Positions 13,601-27,209 of a stretch of 64,000 nucleotides of DNA are shown in pieces. The stretch's first letter is position 1. Every line of letters begins with the position of its first letter. The translations under genes were made by a program, and so were the position numbers. The notes beneath the pieces are model-generated. The model was not told the DNA's origin. It made no database searches and saw nothing but the letters and a program-made list of their open reading frames with translations. The stretch covers positions 620,001 through 684,000 of the forward strand of contig CAKAJK010000003.1 of assembly GCA_916610825.1 (NCBI GenBank), read 5' to 3'. Origin of the DNA: Haliclystus octoradiatus. Lineage: Eukaryota > Cnidaria > Staurozoa > Stauromedusae > Haliclystidae.

Positions 13601-15394
13601 ATCAGTGCAAAATTCTGAACAAGAATAATGTTCTCAAAAGTTTAAAATGCACAGTTTTGAAATTTCGAATTTTAACAAAGTTTTGTACGTCAAACTAAAA
13701 CAACAATTTCTCGAGTTATAATTGCGTAATCGTTTCACAAATAGTATATTTGGAATCAGTGAAAAATTTTGAACAAGAATATTGTATTCAAAACTTCTAT
13801 TTTACAGTTTCAAATTTTCAACTTTAAACAAAGGAAATCTTCAAACACGAATTACTCGAGTTATAGTTGAGCAATCATTTCACAAATAGTATATTTGGAA
13901 TCAGTGCAAAATTCTGAACAAGAATAATGTTCTCAAAAGTTTAAAATGCACAGTTTTGAAATTTCGAATTTTAACAAAGTTTTGTACGTCAAACTAAAAC
14001 AAGAATTTCTCGAGTTATAATGGCGTAATCGTTTCACAAATAGTATATTTGGAATCAGTGAAAAATTCTGAACAAGAATATTGTATTCAAAACTTCTATT
14101 TTACAGTTTCAAATTTTCAACTTTAAACAAAAGAAATCTTCAAACACGAATTACTCGAGTTATAGTTGAGCAATCATTTCACAAATAGTATATTTGGAAT
14201 CAGTGCAAAATTCTGAACAAGAATAATGTTCTCAAAAGTTTAAAATGCACAGTTTTGAAATTTCGAATTTTAACAAAGTTTTGTACGTCAAACTAAAACA
14301 ACAATTTCTCGAGTTATAATGGCGTAATCGTTTCACAAATAGTATATTTGGAATCAGTGAAAAATTCTGAACAAGAATATTGTATTCAAAACTTATATTT
14401 TACAGTTTCAAATTTTCAACTTTAAACATAAGAAATCTTCAAACACGAATTACTCAAGTTATAGTTGAGCAATCATTTCACAAATAGTATATTTGGAATC
14501 AGTGCAAAATTCTGAACAAGAATAATGTTCTCAAAAGTTTAAAATGCACAGTTTTGAAATTTCGAATTTTAACAAAGTTTTGTACGTCAAACTAAAACAA
14601 CAATTTCTCGAGTTATAATGGCGTAATCGTTTCACAATAAGTATATTTGGAATCAGTGAAAAATTCTGAACAAGAATATTGTATTCATAACTTCTATTTT
14701 ACAGTTTCAAATTTTCAACTTTAAACAAAAGAAATCTTCAAACACGAATTACTCGAGTTATAGTTGACCAATCATTTCACAAATAGTATATTTGGAATCA
14801 GTGCAAAATTCTGAACAAGAATAATGTTCTCAAAAGTTTAAAATGCACAGTTTTGAAATTTCAAATTTTAACAAAGTTTTGTACGTCAAACTAAAACAAC
14901 AATTTCTCGAGTTATAATGGCGTAATCGTTTCACAAATAGTATATTTGGAATCAGTGAAAAATTTTGAACAAGAATATTGTATTCAAAACTTCTATTTTA
15001 CAGTTTCAAATTTTCAACTTTAAACAAAGGAAATCTTCAAACACGAATTACTCGAGTTATAGTTGAGCAATCATTTCACAAATAGTATATTTGGAATCAG
15101 TGCAAAATTCTGAACAAGAATAATGTTCTCAAAAGTTTAAAATGCACAGTTTTGAAATTTCGAATTTTAACAAAGTTTTGTACGTCAAACTAAAACAACA
15201 ATTTCTCGAGTTATAATGGCGTAATCGTTTCACAAATAGTATATTTGGAATCAGTGAAAAATTCTGAACAAGAATATTGTATTCAAAACTTATATTTTAC
15301 AGTTTCAAATTTTCAACTTTAAACATAAGAAATCTTCAAACACGAATTACTCAAGTTATAGTTGAGCAATCATTTCACAAATAGTATATTTGGA
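13601..15394 (+). repeat. 6-dimer HOR, copy 1 (1,794 bp)
   Basis: It begins with a B half carrying TATAATTGCG, followed by A2/B3, A3/B2, A1/B1, an ATTCATAAC-type A with GTTGACC and TTTCAAATTTT in its B, A2/B2, and an A1 half. The same rare markers return 1,794 bp later, which fixes the period at six dimers. Confidence 0.85.
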
Positions 15395-17188
15395 ATCAGT
15401 GCAAAATTCTGAACAAGAATAATGTTCTCAAAAGTTTAAAATGCACAGTTTTGAAATTTCGAATTTTAACAAAGTTTTGTACGTCAAACTAAAACAACAA
15501 TTTCTCGAGTTATAATTGCGTAATCGTTTCACAAATAGTATATTTGGAATCAGTGAAAAATTTTGAACAAGAATATTGTATTCAAAACTTCTATTTTACA
15601 GTTTCAAATTTTCAACTTTAAACAAAGGAAATCTTCAAACACGAATTACTCGAGTTATAGTTGAGCAATCATTTCACAAATAGTATATTTGGAATCAGTG
15701 CAAAATTCTGAACAAGAATAATGTTCTCAAAAGTTTAAAATGCACAGTTTTGAAATTTCGAATTTTAACAAAGTTTTGTACGTCAAACTAAAACAAGAAT
15801 TTCTCGAGTTATAATGGCGTAATCGTTTCACAAATAGTATATTTGGAATCAGTGAAAAATTCTGAACAAGAATATTGTATTCAAAACTTCTATTTTACAG
15901 TTTCAAATTTTCAACTTTAAACAAAAGAAATCTTCAAACACGAATTACTCGAGTTATAGTTGAGCAATCATTTCACAAATAGTATATTTGGAATCAGTGC
16001 AAAATTCTGAACAAGAATAATGTTCTCAAAAGTTTAAAATGCACAGTTTTGAAATTTCGAATTTTAACAAAGTTTTGTACGTCAAACTAAAACAACAATT
16101 TCTCGAGTTATAATGGCGTAATCGTTTCACAAATAGTATATTTGGAATCAGTGAAAAATTCTGAACAAGAATATTGTATTCAAAACTTATATTTTACAGT
16201 TTCAAATTTTCAACTTTAAACATAAGAAATCTTCAAACACGAATTACTCAAGTTATAGTTGAGCAATCATTTCACAAATAGTATATTTGGAATCAGTGCA
16301 AAATTCTGAACAAGAATAATGTTCTCAAAAGTTTAAAATGCACAGTTTTGAAATTTCGAATTTTAACAAAGTTTTGTACGTCAAACTAAAACAACAATTT
16401 CTCGAGTTATAATGGCGTAATCGTTTCACAATAAGTATATTTGGAATCAGTGAAAAATTCTGAACAAGAATATTGTATTCATAACTTCTATTTTACAGTT
16501 TCAAATTTTCAACTTTAAACAAAAGAAATCTTCAAACACGAATTACTCGAGTTATAGTTGACCAATCATTTCACAAATAGTATATTTGGAATCAGTGCAA
16601 AATTCTGAACAAGAATAATGTTCTCAAAAGTTTAAAATGCACAGTTTTGAAATTTCAAATTTTAACAAAGTTTTGTACGTCAAACTAAAACAACAATTTC
16701 TCGAGTTATAATGGCGTAATCGTTTCACAAATAGTATATTTGGAATCAGTGAAAAATTTTGAACAAGAATATTGTATTCAAAACTTCTATTTTACAGTTT
16801 CAAATTTTCAACTTTAAACAAAGGAAATCTTCAAACACGAATTACTCGAGTTATAGTTGAGCAATCATTTCACAAATAGTATATTTGGAATCAGTGCAAA
16901 ATTCTGAACAAGAATAATGTTCTCAAAAGTTTAAAATGCACAGTTTTGAAATTTCGAATTTTAACAAAGTTTTGTACGTCAAACTAAAACAACAATTTCT
17001 CGAGTTATAATGGCGTAATCGTTTCACAAATAGTATATTTGGAATCAGTGAAAAATTCTGAACAAGAATATTGTATTCAAAACTTATATTTTACAGTTTC
17101 AAATTTTCAACTTTAAACATAAGAAATCTTCAAACACGAATTACTCAAGTTATAGTTGAGCAATCATTTCACAAATAGTATATTTGGA
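15395..17188 (+). repeat. 6-dimer HOR, copy 2 (1,794 bp)
   Basis: Tandem copy of the preceding block. TATAATTGCG near 15,510, GTTGACC near 16,556 and TTTCAAATTTT near 16,655 each lie 1,794 bp after their first copies. The breakpoints fall inside dimers, between A and B halves, rather than at dimer edges. Confidence 0.83.
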
Positions 17189-19734
17189 ATCAGTGCAAAA
17201 TTCTGAACAAGAATAATGTTCTCAAAAGTTTAAAATGCACAGTTTTGAAATTTCGAATTTTAACAAAGTTTTGTACGTCAAACTAAAACAACAATTTCTC
17301 GAGTTATAATGGCGTAATCGTTTCACAATAAGTATATTTGGAATCAGTGAAAAATTCTGAACAAGAATATTGTATTCATAACTTCTATTTTACAGTTTCA
17401 AATTTTCAACTTTAAACAAAAGAAATCTTCAAACACGAATTACTCGAGTTATAGTTGAGCAATCATTTCACAAATAGTATATTTGGAATCAGTGCAAAAT
17501 TCTGAACAAGAATAATGTTCTCAAAAGTTTAAAATGCACAGTTTTGAAATTTCGAATTTTAACAAAGTTTTGTACGTCAAACTAAAACAACAATTTCTCG
17601 AGTTATAATGGCGTAATCGTTTCACAAATAGTATATTTGGAATCAGTGAAAAATTTTGAACAAGAATATTGTATTCAAAACTTCTATTTTACAGTTTCAA
17701 ATTTTCAACTTTAAACAAAGGAAATCTTCAAACACGAATTACTCGAGTTATAGTTGAGCAATCATTTCACAAATAGTATATTTGGAATCAGTGCAAAATT
17801 CTGAACAAGAATAATGTTCTCAAAAGTTTAAAATGCACAGTTTTGAAATTTCGAATTTTAACAAAGTTTTGTACGTCAAACTAAAACAACAATTTCTCGA
17901 GTTATAATGGCGTAATCGTTTCACAAATAGTATATTTGGAATCAGTGAAAAATTCTGAACAAGAATATTGTATTCAAAACTTATATTTTACAGTTTCAAA
18001 TTTTCAACTTTAAACATAAGAAATCTTCAAACACGAATTACTCAAGTTATAGTTGAGCAATCATTTCACAAATAGTATATTTGGAATCAGTGCAAAATTC
18101 TGAACAAGAATAATGTTCTCAAAAGTTTAAAATGCACAGTTTTGAAATTTCGAATTTTAACAAAGTTTTGTACGTCAAACTAAAACAACAATTTCTCGAG
18201 TTATAATGGCGTAATCGTTTCACAAATAGTATATTTGGAATCAGTGAAAAATTCTGAACAAGAATATTGTATTCAAAACTTCTATTTTACAGTTTCAAAT
18301 TTTCAACTTTAAACAAAAGAAATCTTCAAACACGAATTACTCGAGTTATAGTTGAGCAATCATTTCACAAATAGTATATTTGGAATCAGTGCAAAATTCT
18401 GAACAAGAATAATGTTCTCAAAAGTTTAAAATGCACAGTTTTGAAATTTCGAATTTTAACAAAGTTTTGTACGTCAAACTAAAACAAGAATTTCTCGAGT
18501 TATAATGGCGTAATCGTTTCACAAATAGTATATTTGGAATCAGTGAAAAATTCTGAACAAGAATATTGTATTCAAAACTTCTATTTTACAGTTTCAAATT
18601 TTCAACTTTAAACAAAAGAAATCTTCAAACACGAATTACTCGAGTTATAGTTGAGCAATCATTTCACAAATAGTATATTTGGAATCAGTGCAAAATTCTG
18701 AACAAGAATAATGTTCTCAAAAGTTTAAAATGCACAGTTTTGAAATTTCGAATTTTAACAAAGTTTTGTACGTCAAACTAAAACAACAATTTCTCGAGTT
18801 ATAATGGCGTAATCGTTTCACAAATAGTATATTTGGAATCAGTGAAAAATTCTGAACAAGAATATTGTATTCAAAACTTCTATTTTACAGTTTCAAATTT
18901 TCAACTTTAAACAAAAGAAATCTTCAAACACGAATTACTCGAGTTATAGTTGAGCAATCATTTCACAAATAGTATATTTGGAATCAGTGCAAAATTCTGA
19001 ACAAGAATAATGTTCTCAAAAGTTTAAAATGCACAGTTTTGAAATTTCGAATTTTAACAAAGTTTTGTACGTCAAACTAAAACAAGAATTTCTCGAGTTA
19101 TAATGGCGTAATCGTTTCACAAATAGTATATTTGGAATCAGTGAAAAATTCTGAACAAGAATATTGTATTCAAAACTTCTATTTTACAGTTTCAAATTTT
19201 CAACTTTAAACAAAAGAAATCTTCAAACACGAATTACTCGAGTTATAGTTGAGCAATCATTTCACAAATAGTATATTTGGAATCAGTGCAAAATTCTGAA
19301 CAAGAATAATGTTCTCAAAAGTTTAAAATGCACAGTTTTGAAATTTCGAATTTTAACAAAGTTTTGTACGTCAAACTAAAACAAGAATTTCTCGAGTTAT
19401 AATGGCGTAATCGTTTCACAAATAGTATATTTGGAATCAGTGAAAAATTCTGAACAAGAATATTGTATTCAAAACTTCTATTTTACAGTTTCAAATTTTC
19501 AACTTTAAACAAAAGAAATCTTCAAACACGAATTACTCGAGTTATAGTTGAGCAATCATTTCACAAATAGTATATTTGGAATCAGTGCAAAATTCTGAAC
19601 AAGAATAATGTTCTCAAAAGTTTAAAATGCACAGTTTTGAAATTTCGAATTTTAACAAAGTTTTGTACGTCAAACTAAAACAACAATTTCTCGAGTTATA
19701 ATGGCGTAATCGTTTCACAAATAGTATATTTGGA
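17044..19734 (+). repeat. 9-dimer HOR, copy 1 (2,691 bp)
   Basis: Subtype order is A1/B1, ATTCATAAC-type/B2, A2/B2, A1/B2, A3/B3, A3/B2, A3/B3, A3/B3, A3/B2. From here rightwards A3 dimers become the commonest type. The order is repeated without exception in the next block. Confidence 0.9.
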
Positions 19735-22425
19735 ATCAGTGAAAAATTCTGAACAAGAATATTGTATTCAAAACTTATATTTTACAGTTTCAAATTTTCA
19801 ACTTTAAACATAAGAAATCTTCAAACACGAATTACTCAAGTTATAGTTGAGCAATCATTTCACAAATAGTATATTTGGAATCAGTGCAAAATTCTGAACA
19901 AGAATAATGTTCTCAAAAGTTTAAAATGCACAGTTTTGAAATTTCGAATTTTAACAAAGTTTTGTACGTCAAACTAAAACAACAATTTCTCGAGTTATAA
20001 TGGCGTAATCGTTTCACAATAAGTATATTTGGAATCAGTGAAAAATTCTGAACAAGAATATTGTATTCATAACTTCTATTTTACAGTTTCAAATTTTCAA
20101 CTTTAAACAAAAGAAATCTTCAAACACGAATTACTCGAGTTATAGTTGAGCAATCATTTCACAAATAGTATATTTGGAATCAGTGCAAAATTCTGAACAA
20201 GAATAATGTTCTCAAAAGTTTAAAATGCACAGTTTTGAAATTTCGAATTTTAACAAAGTTTTGTACGTCAAACTAAAACAACAATTTCTCGAGTTATAAT
20301 GGCGTAATCGTTTCACAAATAGTATATTTGGAATCAGTGAAAAATTTTGAACAAGAATATTGTATTCAAAACTTCTATTTTACAGTTTCAAATTTTCAAC
20401 TTTAAACAAAGGAAATCTTCAAACACGAATTACTCGAGTTATAGTTGAGCAATCATTTCACAAATAGTATATTTGGAATCAGTGCAAAATTCTGAACAAG
20501 AATAATGTTCTCAAAAGTTTAAAATGCACAGTTTTGAAATTTCGAATTTTAACAAAGTTTTGTACGTCAAACTAAAACAACAATTTCTCGAGTTATAATG
20601 GCGTAATCGTTTCACAAATAGTATATTTGGAATCAGTGAAAAATTCTGAACAAGAATATTGTATTCAAAACTTATATTTTACAGTTTCAAATTTTCAACT
20701 TTAAACATAAGAAATCTTCAAACACGAATTACTCAAGTTATAGTTGAGCAATCATTTCACAAATAGTATATTTGGAATCAGTGCAAAATTCTGAACAAGA
20801 ATAATGTTCTCAAAAGTTTAAAATGCACAGTTTTGAAATTTCGAATTTTAACAAAGTTTTGTACGTCAAACTAAAACAACAATTTCTCGAGTTATAATGG
20901 CGTAATCGTTTCACAAATAGTATATTTGGAATCAGTGAAAAATTCTGAACAAGAATATTGTATTCAAAACTTCTATTTTACAGTTTCAAATTTTCAACTT
21001 TAAACAAAAGAAATCTTCAAACACGAATTACTCGAGTTATAGTTGAGCAATCATTTCACAAATAGTATATTTGGAATCAGTGCAAAATTCTGAACAAGAA
21101 TAATGTTCTCAAAAGTTTAAAATGCACAGTTTTGAAATTTCGAATTTTAACAAAGTTTTGTACGTCAAACTAAAACAAGAATTTCTCGAGTTATAATGGC
21201 GTAATCGTTTCACAAATAGTATATTTGGAATCAGTGAAAAATTCTGAACAAGAATATTGTATTCAAAACTTCTATTTTACAGTTTCAAATTTTCAACTTT
21301 AAACAAAAGAAATCTTCAAACACGAATTACTCGAGTTATAGTTGAGCAATCATTTCACAAATAGTATATTTGGAATCAGTGCAAAATTCTGAACAAGAAT
21401 AATGTTCTCAAAAGTTTAAAATGCACAGTTTTGAAATTTCGAATTTTAACAAAGTTTTGTACGTCAAACTAAAACAACAATTTCTCGAGTTATAATGGCG
21501 TAATCGTTTCACAAATAGTATATTTGGAATCAGTGAAAAATTCTGAACAAGAATATTGTATTCAAAACTTCTATTTTACAGTTTCAAATTTTCAACTTTA
21601 AACAAAAGAAATCTTCAAACACGAATTACTCGAGTTATAGTTGAGCAATCATTTCACAAATAGTATATTTGGAATCAGTGCAAAATTCTGAACAAGAATA
21701 ATGTTCTCAAAAGTTTAAAATGCACAGTTTTGAAATTTCGAATTTTAACAAAGTTTTGTACGTCAAACTAAAACAAGAATTTCTCGAGTTATAATGGCGT
21801 AATCGTTTCACAAATAGTATATTTGGAATCAGTGAAAAATTCTGAACAAGAATATTGTATTCAAAACTTCTATTTTACAGTTTCAAATTTTCAACTTTAA
21901 ACAAAAGAAATCTTCAAACACGAATTACTCGAGTTATAGTTGAGCAATCATTTCACAAATAGTATATTTGGAATCAGTGCAAAATTCTGAACAAGAATAA
22001 TGTTCTCAAAAGTTTAAAATGCACAGTTTTGAAATTTCGAATTTTAACAAAGTTTTGTACGTCAAACTAAAACAAGAATTTCTCGAGTTATAATGGCGTA
22101 ATCGTTTCACAAATAGTATATTTGGAATCAGTGAAAAATTCTGAACAAGAATATTGTATTCAAAACTTCTATTTTACAGTTTCAAATTTTCAACTTTAAA
22201 CAAAAGAAATCTTCAAACACGAATTACTCGAGTTATAGTTGAGCAATCATTTCACAAATAGTATATTTGGAATCAGTGCAAAATTCTGAACAAGAATAAT
22301 GTTCTCAAAAGTTTAAAATGCACAGTTTTGAAATTTCGAATTTTAACAAAGTTTTGTACGTCAAACTAAAACAACAATTTCTCGAGTTATAATGGCGTAA
22401 TCGTTTCACAAATAGTATATTTGGA
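19735..22425 (+). repeat. 9-dimer HOR, copy 2 (2,691 bp)
   Basis: Repeats the order of the previous block unit for unit at a 2,691-bp offset. I found no distinguishing base at the diagnostic sites, so the duplication looks very recent. The CACAATAAG marker at 17,326 recurs at 20,017. Confidence 0.9.
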
Positions 22426-24817
22426 ATCAGTGAAAAATTTTGAACAAGAATATTGTATTCAAAACTTCTATTTTACAGTTTCAAATTTTCAACTTTAAAC
22501 AAAGGAAATCTTCAAACACGAATTACTCGAGTTATAGTTGAGCAATCATTTCACAAATAGTATATTTGGAATCAGTGCAAAATTCTGAACAAGAATAATG
22601 TTCTCAAAAGTTTAAAATGCACAGTTTTGAAATTTCGAATTTTAACAAAGTTTTGTACGTCAAACTAAAACAACAATTTCTCGAGTTATAATGGCGTAAT
22701 CGTTTCACAAATAGTATATTTGGAATCAGTGAAAAATTCTGAACAAGAATATTGTATTCAAAACTTCTATTTTACAGTTTCAAATTTTCAACTTTAAACA
22801 AAAGAAATCTTCAAACACGAATTACTCGAGTTATAGTTGAGCAATCATTTCACAAATAGTATATTTGGAATCAGTGCAAAATTCTGAACAAGAATAATGT
22901 TCTCAAAAGTTTAAAATGCACAGTTTTGAAATTTCGAATTTTAACAAAGTTTTGTACGTCAAACTAAAACAAGAATTTCTCGAGTTATAATGGCGTAATC
23001 GTTTCACAAATAGTATATTTGGAATCAGTGAAAAATTCTGAACAAGAATATTGTATTCAAAACTTCTATTTTACAGTTTCAAATTTTCAACTTTAAACAA
23101 AAGAAATCTTCAAACACGAATTACTCGAGTTATAGTTGAGCAATCATTTCACAAATAGTATATTTGGAATCAGTGCAATTTTCTGAACAAGAATAATGTT
23201 CTCAAAAGTTTAAAATGCACAGTTTTGAAATTTCGAATTTTAACAAAGTTTTGTACGTCAAACTAAAACAACAATTTCTCGAGTTATAATGGCGTAATCG
23301 TTTCACAAATAGTATATTTGGAATCAGTGAAAAATTTTGAACAAGAATATTGTATTCAAAACTTCTATTTTACAGTTTCAAATTTTCAACTTTAAACAAA
23401 GGAAATCTTCAAACACGAATTACTCGAGTTATAGTTGAGCAATCATTTCACAAATAGTATATTTGGAATCAGTGCAAAATTGTGAACAAGAATAAGGTTC
23501 TCAAAAGTTTAAAATGTACAGTTTTGAAATTTCGAATTTTAACAAAGTTTTGTACGTCAAACTAAAACAAGAATTTCTCGAGTTATAATGGCGTAATCGT
23601 TTCACAAATAGTATATTTGGAATCAGTGAAAAATTCTGAACAAGAATATTGTATTCAAAACTTCTATTTTACAGTTTCAAATTTTCAACTTTAAACAAAA
23701 GAAATCTTCAAACACGAATTACTCGAGTTATAGTTGAGCAATCATTTCACAAATAGTATATTTGGAATCAGTGCAAAATTCTGAACAAGAATAATGTTCT
23801 CAAAAGTTTAAAATGCACAGTTTTGAAATTTCGAATTTTAACAAAGTTTTGTACGTCAAACTAAAACAACAATTTCTCGAGTTATAATGGCGTAATCGTT
23901 TCACAAATAGTATATTTGGAATCAGTGAAAAATTCTGAACAAGAATATTGTATTCAAAACTTCTATTTTACAGTTTCAAATTTTCAACTTTAAACAAAAG
24001 AAATCTTCAAACACGAATTACTCGAGTTATAGTTGAGCAATCATTTCACAAATAGTATATTTGGAATCAGTGCAAAATTCTGAACAAGAATAATGTTCTC
24101 AAAAGTTTAAAATGCACAGTTTTGAAATTTCGAATTTTAACAAAGTTTTGTACGTCAAACTAAAACAAGAATTTCTCGAGTTATAATGGCGTAATCGTTT
24201 CACAAATAGTATATTTGGAATCAGTGAAAAATTCTGAACAAGAATATTGTATTCAAAACTTCTATTTTACAGTTTCAAATTTTCAACTTTAAACAAAAGA
24301 AATCTTCAAACACGAATTACTCGAGTTATAGTTGAGCAATCATTTCACAAATAGTATATTTGGAATCAGTGCAAAATTCTGAACAAGAATAATGTTCTCA
24401 AAAGTTTAAAATGCACAGTTTTGAAATTTCGAATTTTAACAAAGTTTTGTACGTCAAACTAAAACAAGAATTTCTCGAGTTATAATGGCGTAATCGTTTC
24501 ACAAATAGTATATTTGGAATCAGTGAAAAATTCTGAACAAGAATATTGTATTCAAAACTTCTATTTTACAGTTTCAAATTTTCAACTTTAAACAAAAGAA
24601 ATCTTCAAACACGAATTACTCGAGTTATAGTTGAGCAATCATTTCACAAATAGTATATTTGGAATCAGTGCAAAATTCTGAACAAGAATAATGTTCTCAA
24701 AAGTTTAAAATGCACAGTTTTGAAATTTCGAATTTTAACAAAGTTTTGTAAGTCAAACTAAAACAACAATTTCTCGAGTTATAATGGCGTAATCGTTTCA
24801 CAAATAGTATATTTGGA
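22426..24817 (+). repeat. 8-dimer HOR, copy 1 (2,392 bp)
   Basis: Order is A2/B2, A3/B3, A3 with the GTGCAATTTTCTG variant in B (near 23,174), A2 with a B4 half carrying AATAAGGTTC, then A3/B2, A3/B3, A3/B3 and A3/B2 with GTAAGTC near 24,748. It contains the first right-domain-type (B4) half seen from the left. Confidence 0.85.
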
Positions 24818-26013
24818 ATCAGTGAAAAATTTTGAACAAGAATATTGTATTCAAAACTTCTATTTTACAGTTTCAAATTTTCAACTTTAAACAAAGGAAA
24901 TCTTCAAACACGAATTACTCGAGTTATAGTTGAGCAATCATTTCACAAATAGTATATTTGGAATCAGTGCAAAATTCTGAACAAGAATAATGTTCTCAAA
25001 AGTTTAAAATGCACAGTTTTGAAATTTCGAATTTTAACAAAGTTTTGTACGTCAAACTAAAACAACAATTTCTCGAGTTATAATGGCGTAATCGTTTCAC
25101 AAATAGTATATTTGGAATCAGTGAAAAATTCTGAACAAGAATATTGTATTCAAAACTTCTATTTTACAGTTTCAAATTTTCAACTTTAAACAAAAGAAAT
25201 CTTCAAACACGAATTACTCGAGTTATAGTTGAGCAATCATTTCACAAATAGTATATTTGGAATCAGTGCAAAATTCTGAACAAGAATAATGTTCTCAAAA
25301 GTTTAAAATGCACAGTTTTGAAATTTCGAATTTTAACAAAGTTTTGTACGTCAAACTAAAACAAGAATTTCTCGAGTTATAATGGCGTAATCGTTTCACA
25401 AATAGTATATTTGGAATCAGTGAAAAATTCTGAACAAGAATATTGTATTCAAAACTTCTATTTTACAGTTTCAAATTTTCAACTTTAAACAAAAGAAATC
25501 TTCAAACACGAATTACTCGAGTTATAGTTGAGCAATCATTTCACAAATAGTATATTTGGAATCAGTGCAATTTTCTGAACAAGAATAATGTTCTCAAAAG
25601 TTTAAAATGCACAGTTTTGAAATTTCGAATTTTAACAAAGTTTTGTACGTCAAACTAAAACAACAATTTCTCGAGTTATAATGGCGTAATCGTTTCACAA
25701 ATAGTATATTTGGAATCAGTGAAAAATTTTGAACAAGAATATTGTATTCAAAACTTCTATTTTACAGTTTCAAATTTTCAACTTTAAACAAAGGAAATCT
25801 TCAAACACGAATTACTCGAGTTATAGTTGAGCAATCATTTCACAAATAGTATATTTGGAATCAGTGCAAAATTGTGAACAAGAATAAGGTTCTCAAAAGT
25901 TTAAAATGTACAGTTTTGAAATTTCGAATTTTAACAAAGTTTTGTACGTCAAACTAAAACAAGAATTTCTCGAGTTATAATGGCGTAATCGTTTCACAAA
26001 TAGTATATTTGGA
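24818..26013 (+). repeat. 8-dimer HOR, partial copy 2 (first four dimers)
   Basis: The first four dimers of the preceding block are repeated at a 2,392-bp offset, including GTGCAATTTTCTG and AATAAGGTTC. After this the order departs: the next units begin with the GGATTCAG variant and belong to the B4 cassette, so the second half of the copy has been replaced or lost. Confidence 0.83.
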
Positions 26014-27209
26014 TTCAGTGAAAAATTCTGAACAAGAATATTGTATTCAAAACTTCTATTTTACAGTTTCAAATTTTCAACTTTAAACAAAGGAAATCTT
26101 CAAACACGAATTACTCGAGTTATAGTTGAGCAATCATTTCACAAATAGTATATTTGGAATCAGTGCAAAATTGTGAACAAGAATAATGTTCTCAAAAGTT
26201 TAAAATGTACAGTTTTGAAATCTCGAATTTTAACAAAGTTTTGTACGTCAAACTAAAACAAGAATTTCTCGAGTTATAATTGCGTAATCGTTTCACAAAC
26301 AGTATATTTGGAATCAGTGAAAAATTCTGAACAAGAATATTGTATTCAAAACTTCTATTTTACAGTTTCAAATTTTCAACTTTAAACAAAGGAAATCTTC
26401 AAACACGAATTACTCGAGTTATAGTCGAGCAATCATTTCACAAATAGTATATTTGGAATCAGTGCAAAATTGTGAACAAGAATAATGTTCTCAAAAGTTT
26501 AAAATGTACAGTTTTGAAATTTCGAATTTTAACAAAGTTTTGTACGTCAAACTAAAACAAGAATTTCTCGAGTTATAATGGCGTAATCGTTTCACAAATA
26601 GTATATTTGGAATCAGTGAAAAATTCTGAACAAGAATATTGTATTCAAAACTTCTATTTTACAGTTTCAAATTTTCAACTTTAAACACAAGAAATCTTCA
26701 AACACGAATTACTCAAGTTATAGTTGAGCAATCATTTCACAAATAGTATATTTGGAATCAGTGCAAAATTCTGAACAAGAATAATGTTCTCAAAAGTTTA
26801 AAATGCACAGTTTTGAAATTTCGAATTTTAACAAAGTTTTGTACGTCAAACTAAAACAACAATTTCTCGAGTTATAATGGCGTAATCGTTTCACAAATAG
26901 TATATTTGGAATCAGTGAAAAATTTTGAACAAGAATATTGTATTCAAAACTTCTATTTTACAGTTTCAAATTTTCAACTTTAAACAAAGGAAATCTTCAA
27001 ACACGAATTACTCGAGTTATAGTTGAGCAATCATTTCACAAATAGTATATTTGGAATCAGTGCAAAATTCTGAACAAGAATAATGTTCTCAAAAGTTTAA
27101 AATGCACAGTTTTGAAATTTCGAATTTTAACAAAGTTTTGTACGTCAAACTAAAACAAGAATTTCTCGAGTTATAATGGCGTAATCGTTTCACAAATAGT
27201 ATATTTGGA
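26014..27209 (+). repeat. B4 cassette, 4-dimer HOR copy 1 (1,196 bp)
   Basis: The unit after GGATTCAG has CAAAGG, then a B4 half with GAAATCTCG, TATAATTGCG and CACAAACAG. Next come a unit with TAGTCGAGC and B4, a unit with CACAAG, CTCAAG and B2, and an A2/B3 unit ending in GGATTCAG. The ATTGTGAAC plus AATGTACAG combination is otherwise typical of the right domain. Confidence 0.85.
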
